Source: Pseudobdellovibrionaceae bacterium (GTDB lineage: Bacteria; Bdellovibrionota; Bdellovibrionia; Bdellovibrionales; Bdellovibrionaceae). Taken from it: a stretch of DNA of 64,000 nt. The position numbers and the translations under genes were made by a program. The stretch spans positions 1 to 64,000 of the forward strand of contig JAKFYD010000024.1 of assembly GCA_021731025.1 (NCBI GenBank). The letters are read 5' to 3'. Below, in pieces: positions 54,959 to 63,460 of this stretch (its first letter is position 1; each line of letters begins with the position of its first letter). The notes below the pieces were generated by a model. The model made no database searches and was not told the origin of the DNA. It was given only the letters and a program-made list of their open reading frames with translations.

Positions 54959-56491
54959 ATGCATTTAAATCCAATCCAGAAATTGTCGCAGGTCACATTC
55001 AAAGTTTACCTGTTAGCTTTTTTCTTTTTAGCTTCGGCTTCATTCTCGACAGCCCAAGCTCAGCAAAATCCAGTTCGTGAATGGACAGTCTTAGTTTACA
55101 TGAATGCAGATAACGATCTGTATCGCTTCGGTTTCTTAAACATGTCTCAAATGGAACAAGTGGGTTCAACAGAACAAGTCAACATTCTGGTCCAAATGGA
55201 TCATGAAGAAAAATCCATCCCAACGACCAGATACTATGTGACGAAAAATCCAAAACCAACCCAAGGAAAAATCACCTCCCAAGTTTTAGAAACTTTAGGT
55301 GAAACCAACATGGGTGATCCTAAAACATTAGCTGAATTCGTCAGCTGGGGAATTCAAAAATATCCAGCTCGCCATTATGCCGTGATCATTTGGAATCATG
55401 GAAATGGATGGCAGGGCGTTTCCTACGATGATAATCCGAAAGCCAATCTCACCTTGCCTAACGTACGCACAGCACTTCAAATGGGACAAGGTCTTCTCGC
55501 TAAGCAACGCGGTCGAAACGCTCAAGCTGTTAAATTTGACATCATCAATTTTGACGCTTGTTTAATGTCGACACTGGAAGTCGCTTATGAACTTAAAGAT
55601 GTTGGACAATATCTTGTCGGTTCTCAATTCAACGAACCTGGTTCCGGAGAAGACTACAGCAAATTTTTGGCTCCACTTATTGCTGCTCCTCAAAAATCGG
55701 CCCGTGAATTAGCCGAAGTCATGGTTTACCAATACGCTTTAACTTACCAAAATGATTCCAGCATTAACTACGCTGCTGTCGATTTAAATCGCGTTCAAAA
55801 TTTCACAGGGATGTTGAATGAAAGTAGCAAGCTTATGGCTGCTTCTCCCCTGAAGGGCGCTCTCCGCGAAAGTTTTGGATCAGACTCTTTTGATTTGATC
55901 ACAGCTTTCACTCGAGCCCAGGTTGCTAGCGGTCAAGATCAAAACGTTCAAAAAAGTTTAGATCAATTCATTGCTGCTTACGGGTATCCTCAAGACTTTC
56001 AACAGAACTTAGCTCGTGGAGCAAAGCTTGCGGGTCCAAAAGTTATCACTCGAACTTTCCCTGGAACAGTTTATTTTAAGGCTTCTCCTCAGGCTGCGAT
56101 GAGCAGCGTGGAACTGAAACCTTCGAAAAACAATTTGTACGTGGCTGAATTACCAGCTCAAACTGTGCAGTACACGGTGCAAAGAAATATTAAGGTGGGT
56201 TTGCGAGGCGAAACACGCACTATGAAAGAATCAACAAGCTCTTTTTTACGCCAAGGAAATAATCCCATCGTTTTTCACAATGCCTTTCCCGAAACCAGTC
56301 CACTGATCGCAGATGCTTACTCTTTTTCAACAAAGGGTGCACATGGAATGACTTTGTATTCACTGGCTGGGCTTAGCGCTTCAAAAAGCCCTCAGAACCG
56401 AACTTTAGGACGCTCGATTTTGACAGACTATAAGCAATTGCAATTTGCGTCTCAAGGCGCTCCGGCTTGGACTGCGTTTTTCGGTCTGTAG
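54959..56491 (+). CDS. Secreted clostripain-family (C11) cysteine peptidase
   Basis: A 510-residue exported protein. The signal peptide ends FSTAQAQ (about residues 30-36). EWTVLVYMNADNDLYRFG opens the C11 domain; His147 in IIWNHGNGWQG and Cys201 in NFDACLMSTLEVAYEL form the expected catalytic dyad. LVGSQFNEPGSGEDY follows, where family members have ASE-type sequence. The last ~130 residues look like a separate beta-rich region. ATG 54959 follows AAGGGGGAA at good spacing; ATG 54905 in frame is less likely. Probable surface or secreted protease. Confidence 0.85.
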   Translation: MHLNPIQKLSQVTFKVYLLAFFFLASASFSTAQAQQNPVREWTVLVYMNADNDLYRFGFLNMSQMEQVGSTEQVNILVQMDHEEKSIPTTRYYVTKNPKPTQGKITSQVLETLGETNMGDPKTLAEFVSWGIQKYPARHYAVIIWNHGNGWQGVSYDDNPKANLTLPNVRTALQMGQGLLAKQRGRNAQAVKFDIINFDACLMSTLEVAYELKDVGQYLVGSQFNEPGSGEDYSKFLAPLIAAPQKSARELAEVMVYQYALTYQNDSSINYAAVDLNRVQNFTGMLNESSKLMAASPLKGALRESFGSDSFDLITAFTRAQVASGQDQNVQKSLDQFIAAYGYPQDFQQNLARGAKLAGPKVITRTFPGTVYFKASPQAAMSSVELKPSKNNLYVAELPAQTVQYTVQRNIKVGLRGETRTMKESTSSFLRQGNNPIVFHNAFPETSPLIADAYSFSTKGAHGMTLYSLAGLSASKSPQNRTLGRSILTDYKQLQFASQGAPAWTAFFGL

Positions 56492-56517
56492 AATTTTAAC
56501 GACGAAGGAGTTCTAAA

Positions 56518-56793
56518 ATGAAAAAGATATTTCTAACGATCTTGTTACTGAGTGAATCTGCTTTTTCAGCAAGCCCAACAGCTTTAAAAGCTGTCCTTGA
56601 TTTGGCCGAGGTGAAAGCTTTGGCCAGCATCGAAACACTTCATGTGCAAAAAAGTTTTCGCTGCCAAGAATGCCATGAAGTTTGCGTTCATGGACTGAAG
56701 AGTGCCACCGACCAAAAGCTCACTGATCTTTTGATCAAAACCCGCTATGATCAGCAAAAACAAGAAGTCGTTGCTGAAGTCATTCAAAAGTAA
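56518..56793 (+). CDS. Small exported protein with a CXXCH motif
   Basis: A 91-residue protein. The first ~18 residues (MKKIFLTILLLSESAFSA) form a signal peptide. The mature ~73 residues contain FRCQECHEVCVHG: Cys49-x2-Cys52-His53 is a c-type heme attachment motif, and Cys56 and His58 follow. There is no Met in the mature part, so any second heme ligand would have to be His. It could equally bind zinc or form disulphides. GAAGGAG precedes the start. It lies 26 bases after the C11 peptidase gene. Family not recognised. Confidence 0.7.
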   Translation: MKKIFLTILLLSESAFSASPTALKAVLDLAEVKALASIETLHVQKSFRCQECHEVCVHGLKSATDQKLTDLLIKTRYDQQKQEVVAEVIQK

Positions 56794-56819
56794 TTAATAA
56801 TTCAACCTTTCAACCCACT

Positions 56820-56855
56820 CACAAGTTCTGACGGTTATAACCATCAGAACTTGTG
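56820..56855. terminator. Long perfect hairpin between converging genes
   Basis: A 12-base perfect inverted repeat, CACAAGTTCTGA at 56820-56831 and TCAGAACTTGTG at 56844-56855, encloses a loop that contains the palindrome GGTTATAACC. It lies between the CXXCH gene and the converging M24 gene, where a bidirectional terminator would sit, but neither side has a clear T-run. RNA 3'-end protection or Rho-assisted termination would also fit. Confidence 0.5.
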
Positions 56856-56878
56856 AGGTAGGTAAACAGACGAGAGCC

Positions 56879-57673
56879 TTACATGGCTCTTCCTCTAAGC
56901 TCTTCAATTTCCGCAATTTCATTAGGAACGGATGACAAGACCTCGCAAGTCTCACTGGTAACCACCACCACATCTTCAATGCGCACGGCGATTCCATAAA
57001 ACTCGTGGTTAGGATCGGCAAAGTAAAGACCGGGCTCGACGGTGAAACACATGCCTTCACGCAATTCTAGGGGAGTTCCGTCTTCATTAAAATGAGGACA
57101 AGGATCATGCACTTTTTGCCCAATCCAATGCGAAGTTTTGTGGGGAAACCAACGAGAAATTTCTTTCTCTTTAATCACGCCGGCTAAAAGCAAACCTTCT
57201 CGCAGATAATCTTGGGCAACTTGGTGCAAGCCAATTAAATTTTCTCCGGGACGCACGCGAGAAATCACTTCCTTTTGCGCACGTAAAACAATTTCATAAA
57301 TAATTTTTTGTTTATCCGAAAATTTTGTACCGGCGGGCCAGGTTCGGGTGATGTCAGCACACCAGCCTTGAAATTTAAGGCCAGCATCGATGAGCAGCAG
57401 CTCACTGTTTTCTATTTTGCTCGAAGTGGGATAGGCATGCACTTCTGTTGACCTTGCACCCGAGGCCACCAAGAGATCGTAAGCCCACTCGTGATCGCCC
57501 TGCTCCCGTTTAAAATTGTTAAGTCTTCCAGCGACTTCGAGCTCACTGAGATTTGAGCATTTCATGGTCATAGCGAAAATATGCAGGCGCGACGACAGGT
57601 CGCAGGCCTTTCGTAGAGCTTCTATTTCTGTTTTGGTTTTAATTGGATTAGTGTTTGTTTTTTGATTTTCCAT
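56879..57673 (-). CDS. M24-family metallopeptidase (aminopeptidase P-like catalytic domain)
   Basis: A 264-residue protein comprising only the pita-bread catalytic domain. Metal ligands are visible: Asp in LLLIDAGL, Asp in CADITRTWP, His in HWIGQKVHDP, Glu in FTVEPGLYF and Glu in VRIEDVVVV. Full PepP enzymes are about 430 residues, so the N-terminal domain is absent. GAGGAGGT precedes the ATG. It probably removes N-terminal residues ahead of Pro, or acts on a related substrate. Confidence 0.88.
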   Translation of the reverse strand: MENQKTNTNPIKTKTEIEALRKACDLSSRLHIFAMTMKCSNLSELEVAGRLNNFKREQGDHEWAYDLLVASGARSTEVHAYPTSSKIENSELLLIDAGLKFQGWCADITRTWPAGTKFSDKQKIIYEIVLRAQKEVISRVRPGENLIGLHQVAQDYLREGLLLAGVIKEKEISRWFPHKTSHWIGQKVHDPCPHFNEDGTPLELREGMCFTVEPGLYFADPNHEFYGIAVRIEDVVVVTSETCEVLSSVPNEIAEIEELRGRAM

Positions 57674-57828
57674 GACTGGACCTCCTCAGAAAGAATACAA
57701 AAGTGGGTCTTTTCCCGCTATATTTGTTAATAAAGTACCTTATTAAGGGCTTTCAACGATTAAAAGGAGATGGGCTTCAGTGAATCCGACAGGAAGAGGC
57801 TCTCCTTAAAGATGAGACCTTATTTCGC

Positions 57829-58275
57829 GTGTTTTGGCATTTAACAGTCGCTGATAGGTCTATTGAAGAAATTTCAAAGCGAGAAAAACTACCCTTAGAG
57901 AAGATGGATAGTTTTCTTCGAAAATTGGAAAGCATCGATTTAATTCAAGTCAGTAAAAACGGTAAAATCAGGAAGATGCATTCAGGTTTAGTTCGCTGGA
58001 ATAACGACAGTCCCTTGGTGAAAAAGATTAATCAAGAGTGGTCGAGATCAACTTTAGAAAAAGTTCTTCAAAACCCCTCTGAAGAAGCGCATTTTCATCG
58101 CTTGTCTTTTTTACGATTAGTTCCCGAATCACGGGAAACTTTTTACGAAGAACTTAATCAGATCATTACAAAGTATGCTCGTCTCTCGAGTCGCGAGAGA
58201 GTTGAAAAAAAATTGAAGGATTTGCAGCCTCTCAGTTTGCTGATCGCAATCTCACCCACCGAATTTACAAGGTAA
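57829..58275 (+). CDS. Winged-helix regulator-like protein (TIGR02147-like), possibly with a frameshifted 5' end
   Basis: About 148 residues from GTG 57829. VFWHLTVADRSIEEISKRE, then FLRKLESIDLIQVSKNGKI, look like the winged-helix part of TIGR02147/DUF4423-type regulators; a helical region with QEWSRSTLEKVLQ and FHRLSFLRLVPES follows. There is no ribosome binding site at 57829. A strong site (AAAAGGAG, 57762-57769) with an ATG at 57770 opens another frame that encodes MGFSESDRKRLSLK and soon stops; one shift near 57805-57812 would join the two. It may be a pseudogene, a frameshifted gene or a short protein. Function unknown. Confidence 0.55.
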   Translation: MFWHLTVADRSIEEISKREKLPLEKMDSFLRKLESIDLIQVSKNGKIRKMHSGLVRWNNDSPLVKKINQEWSRSTLEKVLQNPSEEAHFHRLSFLRLVPESRETFYEELNQIITKYARLSSRERVEKKLKDLQPLSLLIAISPTEFTR

Positions 58276-58484
58276 AATCCGAATTATCTTTGCAAAATTA
58301 AGTGACTAAATTTGAGACACTGTAACAAATTTCGTCAGTTCGACCTCTGTTTAATTCGATTTCATTTTTTAAAATCGTTTAAAACCAAACCAGGACGCTG
58401 TCGTCGTGCGGCATTCATGTTGCTATATAGCCGACCGGAACGAGGTTAACAGCCTTGAAACTTTAAAAACAAAAAGAGGTTTGT

Positions 58485-59174
58485 ATGTCTTTTCTTTCAA
58501 ATATTATTGGTGCCTTTGGACACGGTGGATTTGTTATGTGGATTATCTTCGCAGGACAGATCGTATCTATCGCTATCATCATTGAGCGAGTCTTTGCTCT
58601 TTATCTTTCACGCGCAGTGAATAGCAAAAAGATTGCTCGTGATTTCGAAGAAGATATTAAAAAAGGAAAGCTTGAGAGTGTTATCGCTAAAGCTCAATCC
58701 CTTGCTAAGAGCGGAAACTCAACTGGTAAAGCTATCTTAGCTGGAGCTGTTGCCGCACAAAACCGCGGTGGAAGTGACGAGATTCAATCGAAAATGGATG
58801 AAGTTCTTTTATCAGAAGCTTCTATCTTAGAAAAACGCACAGGATTTTTAGCTGCTATCGGTAATATCGGAACATTGGCTGGTCTCTTGGGAACAATCAT
58901 TGGTCTGATCGATTCTTTTGCGGCTGTTGCTAATGTTAATGCTATGGAAAAAGCAGCTTTGCTTTCTCAAGGTATTTCAATGGCGATGTATGCAACTGCT
59001 TACGGTCTTTTAGTTGCAATCCCTGCACTGGTGATGTTTGCCGTATTACAAAATCGCGCTAACAGTTTAACTGAAGATTTAAACCAATCTGCTTTGATGG
59101 TTTATAACTGGTTAACTTACAGCTACGAGCCTGTAACTCGCAAAGCTCCACGCACTAAAGAATTGAACATGTAA
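58485..59174 (+). CDS. MotA/TolQ/ExbB proton channel family protein (AglR/TolQ-like)
   Basis: A 229-residue inner-membrane protein with three membrane segments: near the N-terminus (about 15-36, ending IIIERVFALY), then FLAAIGNIGTLAGLLGTIIG, then MAMYATAYGLLVAIPALVMF. The second carries the AxxxTLxGLLGTxxG channel signature. It pairs with TolR/ExbD proteins to convert proton flow to mechanical work. An AAAGAGGT site precedes ATG 58485. The 209-base gap upstream (58276-58484) should hold the operon promoter; it includes a small CGATTT/AAATCG hairpin near 58358-58377. First gene of the motor operon. Confidence 0.9.
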   Translation: MSFLSNIIGAFGHGGFVMWIIFAGQIVSIAIIIERVFALYLSRAVNSKKIARDFEEDIKKGKLESVIAKAQSLAKSGNSTGKAILAGAVAAQNRGGSDEIQSKMDEVLLSEASILEKRTGFLAAIGNIGTLAGLLGTIIGLIDSFAAVANVNAMEKAALLSQGISMAMYATAYGLLVAIPALVMFAVLQNRANSLTEDLNQSALMVYNWLTYSYEPVTRKAPRTKELNM

Positions 59175-59220
59175 TTTTACGAAGCGAACTGAATTTAAAC
59201 TACTGGATAACGAGGAACGT

Positions 59221-59676
59221 ATGGCTTTCGCACAAGGTCCAAATAATAAAAAAGATTTGAACTTCGAGCTCAATTTGATGCCGGTGTTTGACATCCTCGC
59301 TGTATGTATTTGCTTCTTGCTGATGACGGTTGTTTGGGTCGAGGTTAAAGCCTTAGAAACCCAACAATCCATCGGTGGGCAAAGTTTAGCAGAAACGACT
59401 CAAAGTTCGAGTTTTTGGCTGACTTTGGATGAAGCAAACAACATCAGCTTTACCGTGAAATCAACGAAGAACTCTGACAAGCAATATTCAATTACGAATT
59501 TGCGTGGCCAGTTAGACATTAAAAAAGTCGCTTCGATGATTCTTTCAGTAAAAAATGAAAAGGTTGTTACCGCTCATATTTTACCAACGAAAAATACTAA
59601 ATACGATCAAGTCATACAGTTAATGGACGTACTTAAACAAAATGGCGTGAAAGACATCGGTCTTTCACCGATTTGA
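59221..59676 (+). CDS. ExbD/TolR-family protein (first copy)
   Basis: A 151-residue protein with one membrane segment (about residues 20-42). NLMPVFDILAVCICFLLM places Asp24 where TolR/ExbD have the proton-carrying Asp. The periplasmic domain (DEANNISFTVKSTKNS, then ILPTKNTKYDQVIQLMDVL) has the usual ExbD fold. The short basic cytoplasmic start (NKKDLNFELNL) is normal. It lies 46 bases after the TolQ-like gene and 7 bases before the second copy. Confidence 0.87.
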   Translation: MAFAQGPNNKKDLNFELNLMPVFDILAVCICFLLMTVVWVEVKALETQQSIGGQSLAETTQSSSFWLTLDEANNISFTVKSTKNSDKQYSITNLRGQLDIKKVASMILSVKNEKVVTAHILPTKNTKYDQVIQLMDVLKQNGVKDIGLSPI

Positions 59677-59683
59677 GGCATGT

Positions 59684-60166
59684 ATGAAACAAAGTATCTT
59701 AAAACGACAAGCTGACCACAGCCCTTTGCTGCAACAAAAGCGGGTTCAATCTGCTGGTGGATCTAACAAGAAGAAGAACTTACTTTTTTCTTTGAACTTA
59801 ACCACATTGATTGACGCCTTTTGTATTCTTGTCATCTTTTTGCTCTCGAACATGAATGGACAACTGCAAAACATCCAAATCGGCAAGAACATGGTTCTGC
59901 CCGCTGCTCTACAGAGCGATGTTTTGGACAAAGGCTTAGTTGTGCGTTTGGAAAAAGATGGATTTAGCGTTGATGAACAAAAAGTTTCAACGGGTGAGCA
60001 ATTGGCTCAAACCCTGATCGACGCTAAGAAAAAGAATTTAGGTCACAGTTCGATAATTATTCAAGCTGATCGCGGAGCAGATTTTTCTGCGGTGAGCATT
60101 ATTTTAAGGGCTGCCGGCTTAGCTGGTTTTGAAAAATACATGTTTGCCGTCCTTCCAGGAAGGTAA
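59684..60166 (+). CDS. ExbD/TolR-family protein (second copy)
   Basis: A 160-residue protein: a basic N-terminal cytoplasmic stretch of ~33 residues, longer than in the first copy, then LNLTTLIDAFCILVIFLLSN with Asp44 in the membrane, and a periplasmic domain ending IIIQADRGADFSAVSIILRAA, the ExbD C-terminal signature. Two unlike TolR proteins next to one TolQ match the AglR-AglQ-AglS pattern of the Myxococcus gliding motor. That equivalence is inference from gene order. Confidence 0.87.
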   Translation: MKQSILKRQADHSPLLQQKRVQSAGGSNKKKNLLFSLNLTTLIDAFCILVIFLLSNMNGQLQNIQIGKNMVLPAALQSDVLDKGLVVRLEKDGFSVDEQKVSTGEQLAQTLIDAKKKNLGHSSIIIQADRGADFSAVSIILRAAGLAGFEKYMFAVLPGR

Positions 60167-60173
60167 GAGAATT

Positions 60174-63146
60174 ATGAAACATCCATTGATTGCATCTCTC
60201 ATATTAACTTTTGCGATTTCGGCCGCTGTCGCCGAGAAGATGGATATTAAAACCCATGATTCACTTATCACTAAGTTGGAATCTGTGGTCGCAAATCAAA
60301 AAACCGATAGCATGATTCAGCAATCACAGCTTTTTTATCGTCTTGCTGATTTGTACTCGGAGCGATCTCGATTGCTTTCGATGGAAAATGAAGGCCGCGG
60401 TGAAGAAATTCACAAAACGAAAATCGCTTCTGATCGTAAAAAAGCCGTCAACATCTACAAACAAATCACTACATCACTGAAAGGTGATCAAAAAGATCAC
60501 GCGCTTTTACAATCGGCTCACTTGTACAATTTAATGGGTGAACCTGATCAAGCCGTTAAAATCTATAAAGATATCGTTAAAAACCCAAAATCAGTCGAAG
60601 AAGTCACTTTAGCTCAAGCTATGGTGCAATTGGGTGATATGTGGTTTTACAAAGCTGAATACAAAGCTTCTGAAAAAATTCTGAAAGAGTCTTTAACACT
60701 CAAAGAAAATCCTCGTAAAGCTTATGCCCACTATCGTTTAGCTTGGTGTGCTTACAATTCAGGACGCACTCTGCAAGCTAAAGAGCAATTGATTGATCTT
60801 TTGAAAAACAAAAACTTATTTGTGAACAAACAAGGGCATGTCGACAACTCGTTTAAAGAAGAAGTTTCTCGTGACTTGGCGACTTTTATTTCTTCCAATG
60901 ACGCTATCACTGAAGATGACGTTGTGTCTTTAGTAACTTTTTCTCCTGAACCTGCAAGACAAAAAAATCTGATCTTTTTGGCCACCGAATTAGAGCGAAC
61001 TGGCAAAAAGAAAAGTGCTGTGGTTGTTTGGAAAATTATCGGTAAACAAAAATTGTCTTTCGAAGATGAACTTGAAGGACAAATCCGCATCACTAAGATC
61101 CAATATGATTTAGGTGCAAAGAAGCAAGTCATCGCTGAAGTTGAAAAATCGATTAAACTTTTAAAAAGCAGCAACTGCCCGGCAAACCCTGAATGCGGTG
61201 TGAGCCAACAAAACCTTCGCCGTGTTTTGACCGAGTGGGGAACTGCGGAGCAACGTCTTCCCAGTGCAGAGCTGATTATCGCTTATGTGAAATACACCGA
61301 AGCATTTAAAGATGATGAAATGAGCTCATGGGCCGGTCACGCCGCTCTAAAACTGAAAATGTATTCTCAGGCTTATCAATTATTTAAAAATTCAGCGACC
61401 ATCATTGCCAATGATAGCGAAAAATTGAAAACCCCTAAAGGACAAAGAATCTTAGAAGGTTCGTTGTTGGGCGCTATCGAAGCCGCTGAAAATATAGAAC
61501 AAGTTCCACAACGTTTAGAAGCTTATAACTTGTACCTTTCATTGAATCCTAAAGGCGCTAAACGCTTTGAAGTTCGTTATCAAATCGCACAGTCTTATTA
61601 CAAACTCAATCAACATGATAAAGCCTTTTCGATGTATTACGACTTAGCAAAAGACGAGGAAGCTCCTGCTGCAATTCGCGAAAAATCATCTGAGCTTTCT
61701 TTGGATACTTTGGTGCTTTTAAAACAAGAAGGCGAAATCGAGAAGATTTCTGCGGAATACGCTTCGGTCTTCAAATCACGTCGCGATTATTTCTTGAACA
61801 TCAATCGCAAATCAGTTCTGAACCAATCTGCTAAAGTCATCAATAATAAAGATGAAACAAACAGCGCCTTGGAAGACCAATGGAATAAACTGAACAAAGT
61901 TGATACTGGCTCTTGGCCTTTTGAACAAAAGAAAGTTCTCGTTAAAAATAAATTGGCTTTGGCCTTACGTTTACAAAATGCAGAAATGATCGTTAAAGCG
62001 GCTGATGATATCTCTAAAGACAAAAGATTTTCAGTGGAAGAAATCAACCATGCTTTAAATCAAAAAGCTTGGGTTTACGAGATGAAAATGGATTTCAACT
62101 CAGCGATGTTGGTTTTAAGAGACGTAAGACCTTCTAAAAATGAAATGCCCGAGCATTTCTTTAAATTGGCTTTACTGTCAGAGTTAGCGAAGAAAAATCC
62201 TTCGTCTCATTACAGAAACTTCCTAGAGGTTTCTAAAAACAACTCGAAACGACAATACGCTATTCACCAATTGATTATTTATTCGGAAAATCCTGTTAAA
62301 GCTTTCAAACAACAAGGTCTTCAATTGAAATCGAGCCCTGCCCTTTACTTGTCAGCTGGTACCTTTGTGTATGAAAAAACCAAAGATAAAGGATTGGCCC
62401 AACGAGTTTTGGCGAATGCTAAAAATAAAAAAGGCTTCGAGTACGCACTGTTAAGCCGTTCTCTAGAAATCAATAACTTAACTCAGCAGTTGCTCGAAAT
62501 TAAGAAGATCCGCATCAATACCGTGAGTGAAAAAGCTCTCCAAAGAAATTTGGGTCAGAAAATCAAGTTGTTGACGGCTTTGGATAAAAAAGCTCAGTCC
62601 TACATTCAACGTAAAGACAATACTCTGCAATTGATAGCATTGGCTCACGTTGCGAATGAAAATAAACTTCTGGCTGATGATATTCTTTCTTTACCAACGC
62701 CTAAGAAGTTAAAAGGCGAGCAAGTTAAGTTTTACCAAGACCAAATTCAACAGCAAGTCCGACCTTTCTTGGCCAAATCTGAATCGGTGCGATTGCGTGC
62801 GGCTCAGTTGTTTGAAGAGTCCATCCAAAAAGGTTTATTTAAAGATATCCATGACCTTTCGGCTCAATCCGATAAGCCTGGAGCAAAATTGGCTTGGATC
62901 GAACTCGAACATTTGCGTCGCAGTGCTGGTTTAGTCGGAATCAGCGAAGACCCTTTTATAAACTTTACTCGAGAGCGACACAAAGTGGCGACTCAGGCCG
63001 AAGCTCTCCAACAGCGTATTATTGACAATCCTTTTAATTACAAAGACTTACAAGAATTCACTTTGGCGCAAAAACAGCTCGGAAGTGGCGCCTTTGTTGC
63101 TTACTTAGAACAGCGATTGAACGTTGTTAAACGAGGTGTAAATTGA
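60174..63146 (+). CDS. Exported 990-residue TPR-repeat protein (Glt-complex-like)
   Basis: The N-terminus MKHPLIASLILTFAISAAVA is a signal peptide. The remainder is almost entirely helical, with TPR-like repeats visible in HLYNLMGEPDQAVKIYKDIV, AQAMVQLGDMWFYKAEYKAS, YRLAWCAYNSGRTLQA and QIAQSYYKLNQHDKAFSMYY. ATG 60174 is preferred over an in-frame 60129 start, which lies inside the ExbD gene and would bury the signal peptide. Periplasmic TPR proteins (GltD/GltE type) accompany the Agl motor in gliding bacteria. It overlaps the next gene by 4 bases. Confidence 0.78.
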   Translation: MKHPLIASLILTFAISAAVAEKMDIKTHDSLITKLESVVANQKTDSMIQQSQLFYRLADLYSERSRLLSMENEGRGEEIHKTKIASDRKKAVNIYKQITTSLKGDQKDHALLQSAHLYNLMGEPDQAVKIYKDIVKNPKSVEEVTLAQAMVQLGDMWFYKAEYKASEKILKESLTLKENPRKAYAHYRLAWCAYNSGRTLQAKEQLIDLLKNKNLFVNKQGHVDNSFKEEVSRDLATFISSNDAITEDDVVSLVTFSPEPARQKNLIFLATELERTGKKKSAVVVWKIIGKQKLSFEDELEGQIRITKIQYDLGAKKQVIAEVEKSIKLLKSSNCPANPECGVSQQNLRRVLTEWGTAEQRLPSAELIIAYVKYTEAFKDDEMSSWAGHAALKLKMYSQAYQLFKNSATIIANDSEKLKTPKGQRILEGSLLGAIEAAENIEQVPQRLEAYNLYLSLNPKGAKRFEVRYQIAQSYYKLNQHDKAFSMYYDLAKDEEAPAAIREKSSELSLDTLVLLKQEGEIEKISAEYASVFKSRRDYFLNINRKSVLNQSAKVINNKDETNSALEDQWNKLNKVDTGSWPFEQKKVLVKNKLALALRLQNAEMIVKAADDISKDKRFSVEEINHALNQKAWVYEMKMDFNSAMLVLRDVRPSKNEMPEHFFKLALLSELAKKNPSSHYRNFLEVSKNNSKRQYAIHQLIIYSENPVKAFKQQGLQLKSSPALYLSAGTFVYEKTKDKGLAQRVLANAKNKKGFEYALLSRSLEINNLTQQLLEIKKIRINTVSEKALQRNLGQKIKLLTALDKKAQSYIQRKDNTLQLIALAHVANENKLLADDILSLPTPKKLKGEQVKFYQDQIQQQVRPFLAKSESVRLRAAQLFEESIQKGLFKDIHDLSAQSDKPGAKLAWIELEHLRRSAGLVGISEDPFINFTRERHKVATQAEALQQRIIDNPFNYKDLQEFTLAQKQLGSGAFVAYLEQRLNVVKRGVN

Positions 63147-63460
63147 AAACAGGATTAGCTCTACTGACATTCTTATTAGCACTCGCTGCTAACGAAAGTC
63201 TCGCAGCTAAGAGTGTAAAAAAGAAAGCTGTGTCTAAGACTACGACAGCAGCTGCTGCTTCCACTGCAAGTTCTGCTTTATCCCCCAAGTTAACAACAGA
63301 CGCTCAGTTCAATGATCAAGTTGTTGGTGGGCAATACCAAACTCCCTTTGAAGCTGTTTCTACTGTTGAAAATGAAAAAAGCATTGATGCACTTATTGGA
63401 GTTCGCAAGAACTTTCAAGACCGCATTGAAACCTCTAAACTTTATAGGGATGCAAAATGA
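63143..63460 (+). CDS. Small exported protein of the motor operon
   Basis: A 105-residue protein from TTG 63143, preceded by GAGGTG and overlapping the TPR gene stop. MKTGLALLTFLLALAANESL then AA is a signal peptide; an Ala/Thr/Ser-rich low-complexity linker (about residues 30-48) and a short charged C-terminal part follow. It overlaps the next start by 4 bases. No family recognised. Position suggests a periplasmic accessory of the motor, perhaps bridging the TPR protein and the TonB-like protein. Confidence 0.65.
   Translation: MKTGLALLTFLLALAANESLAAKSVKKKAVSKTTTAAAASTASSALSPKLTTDAQFNDQVVGGQYQTPFEAVSTVENEKSIDALIGVRKNFQDRIETSKLYRDAK

Noticed and set aside
60752-61174. 140-codon minus-strand open frame in the TPR gene
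   Set aside because: Antisense shadow of the helical repeat protein; no ribosome binding site and Ser/Phe/Leu-rich shadow composition.
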